This document shows positions 32,622 to 39,742 of a stretch of 48,197 nucleotides of DNA, in pieces. How positions within the stretch are numbered: position 1 is the stretch's first letter; every line of letters starts with the position of its first letter. The notes below the pieces were generated by a model that did not search any database, had not been told where the DNA came from, and worked only from the letters and a program-made list of their open reading frames with translations. The stretch is taken from the IMG/VR virus record IMGVR_UViG_3300038428_000157, positions 1 through 48,197 of that record. One strand, 5' to 3'. A program made the translations under genes and the position numbers. Source of the DNA: a virus.

Positions 32622-32803
32622 CGCCGACCCCTCTCTTTCATCATCTGAATCAGGGTCTTGAGCCTTTCATCCAACAACTTCTGACTTGGGTTCCTTGAAT
32701 ATTGAATATCTATGTCTTTGAGAATTTGTTCTGTTGTTAGTTGAGATTCAATAACAACTGCCTCTTCTGTCATTTTATCTCTTGCTTCTAGTGCTTTGCT
32801 CAT
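32615..32803 (-). CDS. small helical protein (62 aa)
   Basis: This 62-residue protein is charged, probably a pair of amphipathic helices, and basic at the C-terminus. Its start forms ATGA with the homing endonuclease stop. The function is unknown. Confidence 0.55.
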   Translation of the reverse strand: MSKALEARDKMTEEAVVIESQLTTEQILKDIDIQYSRNPSQKLLDERLKTLIQMMKERGRRW

Positions 32804-33228
32804 ATTTTCATCTTCATAAGACGATTGTGAAGTTTTTCACGATTTGTTATTTGGCCTTTATCAAGTGGCCTTCCTTGTCCGACATGATTAGAATCCATTG
32901 AATCTTGAAATTCGATTCCTATCTCTGCTTGCTCACCTTTTATAACAAGGTAGGGACATACTGCCTCAAGGAAGTCTCTAGCCTTTCTTGCTCTCACAAC
33001 GAAACGCCACAGTGGTTTATGATTTACTCTCTTAGAGGGTATTACCACTGCCGCACCCATGTTCCATGTATCTTTCAGCCAATGAATCATACGTTTATCT
33101 GTGTTCACAATTTGAACAATTAGTGTATAATAGGGTCGTACAGACGTAGGATGCTGTGTTTTGTTTATACCGATACAACCCTCTCCATCAAGTAAGCCAG
33201 CAGAATAAGCAATATCACATTTGTCCAT
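32800..33228 (-). CDS. LAGLIDADG homing endonuclease
   Basis: This 142-residue protein has one LAGLIDADG motif, AGLLDGEGCIGI (residues ~10-21), so it should act as a homodimer. Its C-terminal half carries the conserved KARDFLEAVCPYLVIKGEQAEI block of this family. It has its own TATA box, is AT-richer than its neighbours, and interrupts the small-gene array as a free-standing mobile gene. ATG 33228 fits the promoter spacing; ATG 33234 is the alternative. Confidence 0.9.
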   Translation of the reverse strand: MDKCDIAYSAGLLDGEGCIGINKTQHPTSVRPYYTLIVQIVNTDKRMIHWLKDTWNMGAAVVIPSKRVNHKPLWRFVVRARKARDFLEAVCPYLVIKGEQAEIGIEFQDSMDSNHVGQGRPLDKGQITNREKLHNRLMKMKI

Positions 33229-33251
33229 GTTCATACCCCTTGTTCTGAGGG

Positions 33252-33259
33252 TTTATAAG
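33252..33259 (-). promoter_or_regulatory. TATA box for the LAGLIDADG gene
   Basis: The minus-strand CTTATAAA puts TTATAA 30 bases before ATG 33228. Confidence 0.65.
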
Positions 33260-33265
33260 GATTGC

Positions 33266-33352
33266 TCAATGGTAGGGATTCCCCAATAGTATGACGATGA
33301 CTATCGCCAGTAGCATCAGAAACATGACGGCCCAGAACTGTCGTTGGTTCAA
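33266..33352 (-). CDS. tiny membrane peptide (28 aa)
   Basis: A short gene encodes a single hydrophobic helix (FWAVMFLMLLAIVIVILLG). It starts at TTG in a TTGA overlap with the upstream stop. Confidence 0.5.
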   Translation of the reverse strand: MNQRQFWAVMFLMLLAIVIVILLGNPYH

Positions 33353-33675
33353 AGTTCTCCCTCAAGTAGTGTAAGCACTTGGAGCCTTTGCTCTATCAGT
33401 TTCAGTAAGGAATTTGCAGAGTTCGGGGCCAAGTCCATAGACCTTAGAATCTCTATGGCTGAATCAATCCGCTTCTTCTGAGTCTGTTCCCTCTTGGAGA
33501 GGGCTTCGTAAGGCTTGAGAGAGGTGATAAGATAATTCAGCATTCCAATCATCCCGCCTTTTCCGTCTGGGTCTGCATTATTGTCTAAAATCTCAAAATG
33601 CCTCATTACCTCTAATCTCTCCAATACCTTCGGAAGCGGCTCTGCGAATTCTTCCAGCGTCTTGCCGTCGCTCAT
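33349..33675 (-). CDS. hypothetical helical protein (108 aa)
   Basis: This 108-residue protein is acidic to neutral and mostly helical, with a Gly-rich turn near residue 40. It is coupled upstream by ATGA and downstream by TTGA. The family is not recognised. Confidence 0.6.
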   Translation of the reverse strand: MSDGKTLEEFAEPLPKVLERLEVMRHFEILDNNADPDGKGGMIGMLNYLITSLKPYEALSKREQTQKKRIDSAIEILRSMDLAPNSANSLLKLIEQRLQVLTLLEGEL

Positions 33676-33773
33676 GGATTAACCACCAAAGAAATCAAGC
33701 CCAAGACCAGTAGCGCGATGTTTATGATGAGGAATGCTGTCATCCTTCTTGTCCACACTTCATCTAGTTCCAT
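33672..33773 (-). CDS. tiny membrane protein (33 aa)
   Basis: A short gene encodes an acidic/basic N-terminus and one membrane helix (FLIINIALLVLGLISLVV). It starts one base after the previous stop and ends in an ATGA overlap. Confidence 0.55.
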   Translation of the reverse strand: MELDEVWTRRMTAFLIINIALLVLGLISLVVNP

Positions 33774-33774
33774 G

Positions 33775-33993
33775 TCATGCACTCTCTTCGGCCTCATCTA
33801 CCTCTAGTTCCTCTGCTTGTGCTTGCTTGCGCTTGACGTTCTGTAGAGTCGTGAGGGTTTGGACGGCGGCTGTTGGAAACAACTTCTTGTAAGCGGCTTC
33901 AAAGAACGGGGCATCGTCCTTCGTGCATAGACACGCTAGACTACCATCAACGAAGAGAGTTCGGTTGAAGTTGATGTGCTGTGGTTCGCTCAA
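33775..33993 (-). CDS. hypothetical protein (72 aa)
   Basis: This 72-residue protein begins MSEPQHINFNRTLFVDG, has three Cys residues at ~20-25, and a Lys/Gln/Glu-rich helical tail. The TTG at 33993 overlaps the upstream stop (TTGA); an upstream in-frame ATG would overlap a whole small membrane gene. The function is unknown. Confidence 0.55.
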   Translation of the reverse strand: MSEPQHINFNRTLFVDGSLACLCTKDDAPFFEAAYKKLFPTAAVQTLTTLQNVKRKQAQAEELEVDEAEESA

Positions 33994-34091
33994 GGCAAAG
34001 GCCACCACGCCATTAAAGCAAGAAAGACCACAATGATAACCCAAAAAGGCCAATCTTCGCTCATGGACTCTCTACAATCACGACAATTCAT
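33990..34091 (-). CDS. tiny membrane protein with N-terminal CxxC (33 aa)
   Basis: A short gene encodes CRDC at residues 3-6, an acidic patch, and one membrane helix. It shares one base with the upstream stop (TAATG) and ends in a TTGA overlap. Confidence 0.55.
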   Translation of the reverse strand: MNCRDCRESMSEDWPFWVIIVVFLALMAWWPLP

Positions 34092-34261
34092 TATACTTCT
34101 CCCATTAGTGTGGCTGGCTGTGCTTTGTATTCGTTAATGACACATTCCATAGAGTCATAGTATCGGCATCTCTTTCCAGTCCTAAAGAAGATTCTAACTT
34201 CGATTGACCCTATTTCATTTACGATGTCTTGACCACACCACGCGCATATCTTGTTGCTCAT
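34091..34261 (-). CDS. tiny zinc-binding protein (56 aa)
   Basis: A short gene encodes CAWCG near the N-terminus, then R-C-R and E-C-V, so four Cys are available for one zinc site. It is ATGA-coupled to the upstream gene. Confidence 0.6.
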   Translation of the reverse strand: MSNKICAWCGQDIVNEIGSIEVRIFFRTGKRCRYYDSMECVINEYKAQPATLMGEV

Positions 34262-34725
34262 TTCGCTTCCTTCTCCTTCATCTTTGCCTCAGTGAACTTG
34301 TCCAAGGCTTCTATTAGGGCTTCGTCATAGATGGTGAAAAGAGCGCATCCTAGCATTTCATCTGTTACGTCTTTTACTCCATCCAACTGATAATCGCGGG
34401 TAATAGCGCAATAGAGCAACTGGCCTAGCCTCAGACTAGGGTAGGCATCCATCGCTCTAACCAAACTGGACAGCACTTGCCCTGTCATGTGGACTTCTCG
34501 GTGGTATCCCTTCATGAACTCATGGAACATTCGGTCTTCTTCTGCAATGTCTTTCTCTTGTGTAGGAGCGACAGCGAAGGGAGTCACACACATGGCTGGC
34601 CCTAAGTCTTTCTCTGCTTCGATGTCTTCCACTTGAGAAGGAAAGACTCTTTTCTTTCTCATCTCTTCATCTATTTGATGGGCCATGAAGTCTGGCTCTT
34701 CCTCTTCATCTTGGTCTTCGCTCAA
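34258..34725 (-). CDS. hypothetical acidic helical protein (155 aa)
   Basis: This 155-residue protein has an acidic N-terminus (SEDQDEEEEPDF) and then mostly helices, including RLGQLLYCAITRDYQLDGV. TTG 34725 lies in a TTGA overlap with the upstream membrane gene, so the longer open frame is rejected. The family is not recognised. Confidence 0.6.
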   Translation of the reverse strand: MSEDQDEEEEPDFMAHQIDEEMRKKRVFPSQVEDIEAEKDLGPAMCVTPFAVAPTQEKDIAEEDRMFHEFMKGYHREVHMTGQVLSSLVRAMDAYPSLRLGQLLYCAITRDYQLDGVKDVTDEMLGCALFTIYDEALIEALDKFTEAKMKEKEAK

Positions 34726-34970
34726 TCGAATGCACCATGCTCTGATGCTTTGACAAAGGCCCAGATTGTGAACAGGATTGAAGAGAGGAATCCGATTATG
34801 GCACAGAACCATCCAATCATAATTATGACTATGCCGATGCTAGACGGAATGTCGGTTGGGTTGTAATTGGCCATGTAGTTCCATCCGCCTAGACCGACCA
34901 TCACGCCCACATACGCGATACTAAGCACTGACAACAGAGCCAGCAATGCCACGACTATTGGATGTTTCAT
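34722..34970 (-). CDS. two-helix membrane protein (82 aa)
   Basis: This 82-residue protein has membrane segments at ~4-28 and ~46-70. A TATA box (34993-34999, TTAAATA) begins 29 bases before the ATG, so this gene can start its own transcript. Confidence 0.65.
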   Translation of the reverse strand: MKHPIVVALLALLSVLSIAYVGVMVGLGGWNYMANYNPTDIPSSIGIVIIMIGWFCAIIGFLSSILFTIWAFVKASEHGAFD

Positions 34971-34991
34971 AACACTACCCTAGTCTTAAGG

Positions 34992-35519
34992 CTATTTAAG
35001 GATTTTAGGTCGGGTGTTATTCTTGAACTCGACCCACCCTTTGTTGATGTCTTCTGGACTCATCTGCCCCATCTCTTTAAAGATGTGTGAATCTGCCAGT
35101 AGTGTCGCTCTGTCTGTTTGGTCGTCTCCATTGAAAGGCTGACTGCACGATACCAGTTCCTCAATAGGGGCAATGTAGAGTTTACCGTCCAAGCCAAAGG
35201 CCACTACGATGAAAGTAGGTATACCAGTGCGTTGCATACGCGGGATACCTTTGTCCCTTATGCCAGCGTTAATCCTGATGGTTCCCTTTCTCAAGAAGCC
35301 AGAGTCGTAAGCATTCAATCCTTTGATGTCAAACCGCTTTTGCGCCGTTGTATCTAGCCAGTCGTCATCGGGTGTGAGAGTAGTGTTTGTCGTCCTTTCA
35401 TACCATTCTTTGAACTGGAACTCTGCTACATTTCTCCATTTGCCAGTCTCCTTATCTTCGGCAACCGTCTCATCCATGTGCTTCAAACCACTACCGTTAT
35501 ATCCATAGGGGTCGCTCAT
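34992..35519 (-). CDS. hypothetical protein (175 aa)
   Basis: This 175-residue soluble alpha/beta protein has TFIVVAFGLDGKLYIAPIEEL (~120-140) and an E...D-K-like pattern earlier (FKEWYERTTNTTLTP, FDIKGLNAYD). That faintly suggests a PD-(D/E)xK nuclease fold, but I cannot confirm it. It is ATGA-coupled to the upstream zinc protein. Confidence 0.55.
   Translation of the reverse strand: MSDPYGYNGSGLKHMDETVAEDKETGKWRNVAEFQFKEWYERTTNTTLTPDDDWLDTTAQKRFDIKGLNAYDSGFLRKGTIRINAGIRDKGIPRMQRTGIPTFIVVAFGLDGKLYIAPIEELVSCSQPFNGDDQTDRATLLADSHIFKEMGQMSPEDINKGWVEFKNNTRPKILK
34993..34999 (-). promoter_or_regulatory. TATA box for the 34970 gene
   Basis: The minus-strand TTAAATA begins 29 bases before ATG 34970 and overlaps the end of the upstream gene. 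Confidence 0.65.
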
Positions 35520-35944
35520 CCAGATAACAACCCTATAGACTTGAACTTCTCAGATGCCCCAAGTAGTTTGTTGAAAGCATCAGCGTCTATTGCCCTTTGC
35601 AACTTTGTAGCGGAGTCTGACAAGGCTTCCACAGTCTTGTCGTAGTCCTTCTGAACGAAAGCACCCATCGGAGCGTATTCTCCTTCTATTGGTTTCCCAT
35701 AGAGTTCTGGCGTTGGAGACTTTGGGCCGAACCATGTGCCGCAATACTCACAGTGCCTTGTAGATGGGTTGAAGGGCGCACCGCAACAAGAGCAATGCAA
35801 GGCCACAAGTTCTTCCTTTGGTGCGGCCAGTGGTGTCGAAGCCCTTACTACTGCTTCATGTGGAATGTCTTGCCATGCAAAGTCTTGCCACCACGCTTCG
35901 CCTCTCTCAGTCTCAGTAGGCTTCTTGTGTCTGAAGAAACTCAT
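35516..35944 (-). CDS. zinc ribbon protein sharing a peptide with portal
   Basis: This 142-residue protein has an N-terminal ETERGEAWWQDFAWQD peptide (residues ~12-27) that nearly matches portal residues ~58-70. A zinc ribbon CSCCG ... CEYCG (~51-72) and a helical C-terminus follow. The shared peptide points to a common partner, perhaps the packaging machinery. ATG 35944 overlaps the upstream stop (ATGA). Confidence 0.65.
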   Translation of the reverse strand: MSFFRHKKPTETERGEAWWQDFAWQDIPHEAVVRASTPLAAPKEELVALHCSCCGAPFNPSTRHCEYCGTWFGPKSPTPELYGKPIEGEYAPMGAFVQKDYDKTVEALSDSATKLQRAIDADAFNKLLGASEKFKSIGLLSG

Positions 35945-36276
35945 GGGTCTATAACCTTCCCTATCCACTTCTTTCTCTCTGCCTCTTCTTGTTCTTTTTG
36001 CGCCCTTTCTGCCTTTCGAGCCTCAAACCATCGTTCATCTGAATAGGAAGACTCAAGCCGTTCATTGTAACTCTTCATGAACGCTTCTTTGAGTTTCACA
36101 TCGTTCTGAAGGTCTCTCTCCTTTATGTAGATTGTGACATTGGTTACTCTAGGTTCCTTAGTTAGAGGGTTTACGACACTACCTTTGACATTGGCAGTTA
36201 TCATAAGTCGTGGAGCCATCTTGTCAAAGAAGGTCTCTACCGTTGTCTTAACGACAGAGGTTATTGTGAAGTCCAT
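35941..36276 (-). CDS. hypothetical protein (111 aa)
   Basis: This 111-residue protein has a beta-rich N-terminal half and a long charged helix (~75-105) rich in Glu, Arg, Lys and Gln. It is ATGA-coupled downstream. The family is not recognised. Confidence 0.6.
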   Translation of the reverse strand: MDFTITSVVKTTVETFFDKMAPRLMITANVKGSVVNPLTKEPRVTNVTIYIKERDLQNDVKLKEAFMKSYNERLESSYSDERWFEARKAERAQKEQEEAERKKWIGKVIDP

Positions 36277-36372
36277 CTAGACCCCATCCTCTTCGTCTGA
36301 ATCCTCTTCCCATCCATCTTCTTCTCCACTCTCATCGAAGTCCTCATCCAGTTCGTTGTCTTCTTCTGACAT
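36277..36372 (-). CDS. tiny extremely acidic peptide (31 aa)
   Basis: A short gene encodes 31 residues, more than half Asp/Glu. It has a clear TATA box 30 bases upstream (36397-36402) and ends directly before the next ATG. A DNA-mimic-like role is possible but unproven. Confidence 0.55.
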   Translation of the reverse strand: MSEEDNELDEDFDESGEEDGWEEDSDEEDGV

Positions 36373-36396
36373 AGCCTACCCTCTCTGCTTGGTGGT

Positions 36397-36402
36397 TTAT
36401 AA
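36397..36402 (-). promoter_or_regulatory. TATA box for the acidic peptide gene
   Basis: The minus-strand TTATAA begins 30 bases before ATG 36372. Confidence 0.6.
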
Positions 36403-36873
36403 GGGTTGCTCATGGTTTAACTCTTCTGCTCTTCGCGTTAAGCGTCTACAGACTGGACAATCTTCAGAGTTATGAGTGGAGTCTGGAAACGGATGCTCTT
36501 CTGAAAGCCCTTCGGTATAGGACGAGCCACTACCCGTCAAGATGTCGGAGTAGAGACTTCTTACATCTTGGGTCGGAGAGTATTCTCCGGTGAAGCGAAC
36601 ATTGCTCACTGTGGCTCCTGTTCCTGATGTCACGTTGGGTGGTTGAATTGGTGTGCCTTGAACCGTCCAGTATCCTGTTCCCTCACCTTCTGCGCTAGGC
36701 CAGTATTCGGGTTGTGGTCTAGGCTCTGGCCTCTCTTTCTCATCGGTCTCCACCATCGAGTATTGGTAGTCTCCCACATAACACTGAGGGCATTTCTCAA
36801 GATGCAAGTCGCGGTTGCTAGTCTTGTAAGTGTGATTGCAAGTGAAGTAGTCCGTCCTCTTCCAAAAGGTCAC
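36397..36873 (-). CDS. zinc-binding protein with disordered centre (158 aa)
   Basis: This 158-residue protein has Cys/His at the N-terminus (CNHTY ... CPQC) and CPVC near the C-terminus, separated by a Pro/Gly/Ser/Thr-rich disordered stretch. The GTG start overlaps the upstream stop (GTGA). The function is unknown. Confidence 0.6.
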   Translation of the reverse strand: MTFWKRTDYFTCNHTYKTSNRDLHLEKCPQCYVGDYQYSMVETDEKERPEPRPQPEYWPSAEGEGTGYWTVQGTPIQPPNVTSGTGATVSNVRFTGEYSPTQDVRSLYSDILTGSGSSYTEGLSEEHPFPDSTHNSEDCPVCRRLTRRAEELNHEQPL

Positions 36874-36971
36874 TGTCTATCGCTCCCATCGTAGTCGCAA
36901 TCAGGATTGACGCAGTGCTTGAATCCGCAAGTGTATGCTATCATTTCTCTTCCACACTTTGGGCAGGTCAA
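36870..36971 (-). CDS. tiny zinc ribbon protein (33 aa)
   Basis: A short gene encodes CPKCG at residues 3-7, then C-x4-C-x4-C (TCGFKHCVNPDC). It has a TTG start in a TTGA overlap and a GTGA overlap at its end. Confidence 0.6.
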   Translation of the reverse strand: MTCPKCGREMIAYTCGFKHCVNPDCDYDGSDRQ

Positions 36972-37132
36972 TAGAGTCTCCCGCTTCCTTGGTCTATCTT
37001 CAGTTGGTTAGGGGTGCGCTCCACTATCTGACCCAACCTTCTTGCCAACGACTCGAAGTCGTCTGCAACCTCTACGCTGATGGGCATACAATGTCTTCCG
37101 TTGAGCCAGTAGTCTACGATGGGTCTAGTCAT
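36968..37132 (-). CDS. hypothetical protein (54 aa)
   Basis: A short gene encodes a small alpha/beta protein with a GRHCMPISVEVADDFESLARRL core, reminiscent of small DNA-binding or antitoxin-like folds; this is only an impression. It is ATGA-coupled upstream and TTGA-coupled downstream. Confidence 0.55.
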   Translation of the reverse strand: MTRPIVDYWLNGRHCMPISVEVADDFESLARRLGQIVERTPNQLKIDQGSGRLY

Positions 37133-37473
37133 TTTGGATGCGTCCTATTGTATTCTTTGATACATTCTCCACACATAAATACGTCCTTGTAATTGCCCTT
37201 TCCTATAGGGATGCTAGTTCCCATGTGCGCTTTTCTGCCTAAGTGCTTAGTGCATTCCCACTCTATCAATCCATGCTCTCTGAGGAGTTGGGCATCATGG
37301 TCTGAAAGGTCTACCACACCTAGCCAATACCAACTGTCTTGGTCGTCACAAGTTGGGTAGTAGTCTCCGACTTTGAGGACTTTGCCTTGTCCCATCTTTA
37401 GAGCCTCTTCACTATTCACATAGATTGGCTCATAGTGAATCTGAGAGCCTACTTTGAACTTGTCGAACTTCAC
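37129..37473 (-). CDS. hypothetical protein with terminal zinc knuckle (114 aa)
   Basis: This 114-residue protein has a beta-rich start (KFDKFKVGSQIHYEPIYV) and a likely zinc site made of C-T-K-H and CGEC near the end. The start is GTG 37473, because it forms a GTGA overlap with a real small gene upstream; the longer open frame to 37560 would overlap that gene by 91 bases. Confidence 0.6.
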   Translation of the reverse strand: MKFDKFKVGSQIHYEPIYVNSEEALKMGQGKVLKVGDYYPTCDDQDSWYWLGVVDLSDHDAQLLREHGLIEWECTKHLGRKAHMGTSIPIGKGNYKDVFMCGECIKEYNRTHPK

Positions 37474-37619
37474 TTTGGCTTCACTATCATTGTGCGTGGG
37501 AGTGGACGCTGATGCTTCCCATGTGTGATACAGTGTCGTGTGTGGTGTTTCACGCACCACGCCCTCTTGTGAGGACTCCGCATCTTACCCTTGACTCTTC
37601 CTTTTGGTTGTTCTGTCAC
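37470..37619 (-). CDS. tiny basic Cys/His protein (49 aa)
   Basis: A short gene encodes a very basic peptide with CVKHHTRHCITHGKH, a dense Cys/His cluster that could bind zinc. It has GTGA overlaps at both ends. Confidence 0.55.
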   Translation of the reverse strand: MTEQPKGRVKGKMRSPHKRAWCVKHHTRHCITHGKHQRPLPRTMIVKPK

Positions 37620-37777
37620 TTGATTATCACCACATTGCTAGGCAATGGTGGGGTGTCGTCTATGTGACGACCACACTTTTGACATCTGTAGCATTCGATG
37701 GGTGGGTAGGTCAAGACTGTTGTATGGGTCATCCTTCCACCACACTTGCCGCACTGTATCTGCTCTTCGGCCATCAT
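37616..37777 (-). CDS. tiny zinc ribbon protein (53 aa)
   Basis: A short gene encodes CGKC (~9-12) and CYRCQKC (~30-36), a classic small zinc ribbon. It starts at ATGATG overlapping the upstream stop and ends in a GTGA overlap. Confidence 0.65.
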   Translation of the reverse strand: MMAEEQIQCGKCGGRMTHTTVLTYPPIECYRCQKCGRHIDDTPPLPSNVVIIK

Positions 37778-37884
37778 TTGTCGAATGTCACCAGTTGCCT
37801 CAGTGCTTCCTGTGAGAACGGTGGCTTGGAATCAACCGCGACATCGTGCCATTCTCCATCCCAATACAGTTTGATGTATCTCAT
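37774..37884 (-). CDS. tiny protein (36 aa)
   Basis: A short gene encodes MRYIKLYWDGEWHDVAV and a short helix. It has ATGA overlaps at both ends. The function is unknown. Confidence 0.55.
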   Translation of the reverse strand: MRYIKLYWDGEWHDVAVDSKPPFSQEALRQLVTFDK

Positions 37885-38009
37885 TCTACTTGTGACCTCT
37901 TAACGTGGTTGTCACATATCACGAAGTCCAGTATCTTCCAGTGCATAGGGTCTTCCACATCGAAGACGAACCAACAGCCGCACATATACTCTAGACGGAA
38001 GCGTTTCAT
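37881..38009 (-). CDS. tiny protein with CxC (42 aa)
   Basis: A short gene encodes MCGCWFVFDVED and a later C-x3-H, perhaps one metal site. It has ATGA overlaps at both ends. Confidence 0.55.
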   Translation of the reverse strand: MKRFRLEYMCGCWFVFDVEDPMHWKILDFVICDNHVKRSQVE

Positions 38010-38176
38010 CTGAGTTGGCTCACGCTCGTTATCTTAACTAGGTCTGTCGGATGCTTGGTCTTAATTGAAGCGGTTGCCTCTTCGGGGCTGTTGGCCTCTA
38101 TCATCTCGCTAATCTTCGTGTAGGTGTCTGGCTTCGTGGCTTCTCCGATGAGATACGTTGTGCGATAAAGACCCAA
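38006..38176 (-). CDS. small protein (56 aa)
   Basis: A short gene encodes a YRTTYLIGEATKPDTYTKI beta part and a helix with NSPEEAT. The TTG start lies directly after the previous stop, and the end overlaps the next start by ATGA. The function is unknown. Confidence 0.5.
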   Translation of the reverse strand: MGLYRTTYLIGEATKPDTYTKISEMIEANSPEEATASIKTKHPTDLVKITSVSQLR

Positions 38177-38308
38177 CTAATTTCCCCTTGTCTGGTCTTC
38201 CATGTCTTGGAACTCCCAACTGCACCACACGCACTCTTCTAGCGGTGTCGCTCCTAGAACGATGTGATTCTGGTCATGCTCTGCTTTCGTTGGGAAGACG
38301 TATGCCAT
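38177..38308 (-). CDS. tiny protein with CVWC motif (43 aa)
   Basis: A short gene encodes an EECVWCSWEF zinc-knuckle half and a His-rich N-terminal part (EHDQNH). Its TATA box (38332-38337) begins 29 bases before the ATG. Confidence 0.6.
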   Translation of the reverse strand: MAYVFPTKAEHDQNHIVLGATPLEECVWCSWEFQDMEDQTRGN

Positions 38309-38311
38309 ACC

Positions 38312-38536
38312 CTACCCCTTCCTATGACCCCTTATAAGGGTTGTGGCTTCCTTCTCGTCTAGAGCGTTGGCTATCGTGAGCAGTTCCTTCAGAAGTCTCT
38401 CTCGGAACGCAGATGGCAGTTCATTGAAGACGCTCCATTGCTCTACCTTATAGCCTTTATCGTATCCTGCCATGACCCATTCGTAGAGTTTCTGGGTGTC
38501 GTCCTTATCCCGAATCTTGATTATGATGTAGGGCAT
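38312..38536 (-). CDS. hypothetical protein (74 aa)
   Basis: This 74-residue protein begins MPYIIIKIRDKDD and continues with helices. It is ferredoxin-like in pattern and has no motif. It follows the next gene upstream after nine bases; the TATA box of the 38308 gene lies in its last codons. Confidence 0.6.
   Translation of the reverse strand: MPYIIIKIRDKDDTQKLYEWVMAGYDKGYKVEQWSVFNELPSAFRERLLKELLTIANALDEKEATTLIRGHRKG
38332..38337 (-). promoter_or_regulatory. internal TATA box for the 38308 gene
   Basis: The minus-strand TTATAA begins 29 bases before ATG 38308. Confidence 0.6.
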
Positions 38537-38545
38537 TCTCTCAAC

Positions 38546-38773
38546 TCAATGTGGGCTGTAGTCGTGGTATTCGTTGTAAGGTGGATAACGTGAGTAGACT
38601 ATCTGAGGCACAGGTGGATAGACCTTTGGTTCGACCCTTACCAATGTCCATCCGTTCTTCTCGGCTATCTTCTTTGCCGCTTTGTAAGCGGTCTCCAAGT
38701 CGAAAGCATTGTAAGATGGCAACTCTTCTTTGAGAATTGCCTTTCCATCCCTGTAGGTTGCGATGTAGGTCAT
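38546..38773 (-). CDS. hypothetical protein (75 aa)
   Basis: This 75-residue protein has a beta-helix-beta pattern (ETAYKAAKKIAEKNGWTLVRVEP) and a Tyr/Pro-rich tail. It is ATGA-coupled upstream. The function is unknown. Confidence 0.6.
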   Translation of the reverse strand: MTYIATYRDGKAILKEELPSYNAFDLETAYKAAKKIAEKNGWTLVRVEPKVYPPVPQIVYSRYPPYNEYHDYSPH

Positions 38774-38910
38774 GCTATCTCCAACCCCGATTCTAGAGCC
38801 GCGATAACCGAGTCAATGTCTGCTATCTTGTAGTAGGCCCATTCCCCGTAGTCTCCTAACTCAGTATATCGGGCCTTTCGTAGAAGTTGTGCGAGTTCTG
38901 CTTTGCTCAT
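38770..38910 (-). CDS. small helical protein (46 aa)
   Basis: A short gene encodes helices with MSKAELAQLLRKARYTELGD and a second helix, like a minimal helix-turn-helix. It has ATGA overlaps at both ends. Confidence 0.55.
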   Translation of the reverse strand: MSKAELAQLLRKARYTELGDYGEWAYYKIADIDSVIAALESGLEIA

Positions 38911-39053
38911 AGTCCTACTAGCCTCTTGTTCTCTTCACGTTGCTTCCATCTGAGAAGGTCTGCAAGGTCTCGCTCCATCCTTCCCATCTCTGTAGAGTGT
39001 TGCTTCACTATCATCTCCAAGTAGTAGATGCGCTCTTCTGTTGTGGCTGTCAT
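38907..39053 (-). CDS. small coiled-coil protein (48 aa)
   Basis: This 48-residue protein is a single long amphipathic helix (EERIYYLEMIVKQHSTEM...). ATG 39053 comes one base after the upstream stop; the longer open frame would overlap the zinc finger gene. Confidence 0.55.
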   Translation of the reverse strand: MTATTEERIYYLEMIVKQHSTEMGRMERDLADLLRWKQREENKRLVGL

Positions 39054-39054
39054 G

Positions 39055-39333
39055 CTATCTCCCCACATGGCATGGGCCATCGTTCTCATGCTCATCCCAA
39101 CATCGAGTGCAGAGATATTGGCCGCAACCTTCGCACCACTTCTCCTTGAGACAACCATCGTCACAGTTAGAGCATAGTTCTCCGTTGTAGAATCGCTCTC
39201 CTAGTATCTCAGGGCTTAGTGGCTCTTGGCAGTTCGGCAGGGCTATGCTTGTCTTACTCATGCCAGCCCCTTTCTCCTGACCCTTTATAAAGGTATTGAC
39301 CATTCTATCAATTCGCTCTTCTTGGTCGCTCAT
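39055..39333 (-). CDS. B-box/AN1-like zinc finger protein
   Basis: This 92-residue protein (68 if the inner start is used) has CSNC-x3-C-x4-W-CEGC-x3-LC-x2-C-x2-EH-x5-C. The paired Cys plus E-H spacing resembles a B-box or AN1-type zinc finger, rare outside eukaryotes and archaea. ATG 39333 forms ATGA with the upstream gene. ATG 39261 lies 29 bases after an internal TATA box, so two forms may be made. Confidence 0.6.
   Translation of the reverse strand: MSDQEERIDRMVNTFIKGQEKGAGMSKTSIALPNCQEPLSPEILGERFYNGELCSNCDDGCLKEKWCEGCGQYLCTRCWDEHENDGPCHVGR
39284..39291 (-). promoter_or_regulatory. internal TATA box for the short zinc finger form
   Basis: The minus-strand TTTATAAA lies inside the open frame, with TTATAA 29 bases before ATG 39261. 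Confidence 0.5.
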
Positions 39334-39452
39334 GGGTATGCCACCCACTTCGCTATCATGTAGTGGTCTGACCAACTTACGAACCACCAATTCTGAGTCC
39401 TCATCTTTATGTGCGCGAAGGACTTGCATCGTCTTGTCAGGTCAGATGTCAT
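39330..39452 (-). CDS. tiny Trp/basic protein (40 aa)
   Basis: A short gene encodes MTSDLTRRCKSFAHIKM and a Trp-rich C-terminus. A GGTGA ribosome site precedes ATG 39452, and it ends in an ATGA overlap. An in-frame ATG at 39470 would add six residues. The 59 bases upstream of 39452 hold no credible gene. Confidence 0.45.
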   Translation of the reverse strand: MTSDLTRRCKSFAHIKMRTQNWWFVSWSDHYMIAKWVAYP

Positions 39453-39511
39453 GGTAGTTTCACCGAGCATCCGATTGATTTCATGCGCTCATGAAGTGGT
39501 TGGTCTCTCCA

Positions 39512-39742
39512 CTAACGTAGACTCTCATTGCACTTTTCACATGGCTTGCCACCATGCTTTATGTGCCAACATTTTGTGCAGGTGTTAGGATAAGCGGCAC
39601 TTCGGTCTATCTTGAAGTTGCTTCCGCATTTGGCACACTTCAATGTGCCATGCCAATAGGTGCGCCAAGAGCCACAATTAGGACAAGGGATAGGAATCTG
39701 GTCGGGCTGGCGTGGGTCGGTAGGCATCGTCTTCAGACTCAT
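39512..39742 (-). CDS. double zinc ribbon protein (76 aa)
   Basis: This 76-residue protein has CPNCG (~20-24), CAKCG (~36-40), CTKC (~55-58) and CEKC (~68-71), i.e. two zinc ribbons. It is ATGA-coupled upstream. It may be a nucleic-acid-binding or transcription-related protein. Confidence 0.7.
   Translation of the reverse strand: MSLKTMPTDPRQPDQIPIPCPNCGSWRTYWHGTLKCAKCGSNFKIDRSAAYPNTCTKCWHIKHGGKPCEKCNESLR

Noticed and set aside
37473-37560. Long form of the 37129 gene from GTG 37560
   Set aside because: It overlaps a small Cys/His gene in another frame whose two ends both form GTGA overlaps; GTG 37473 is the coupled start.
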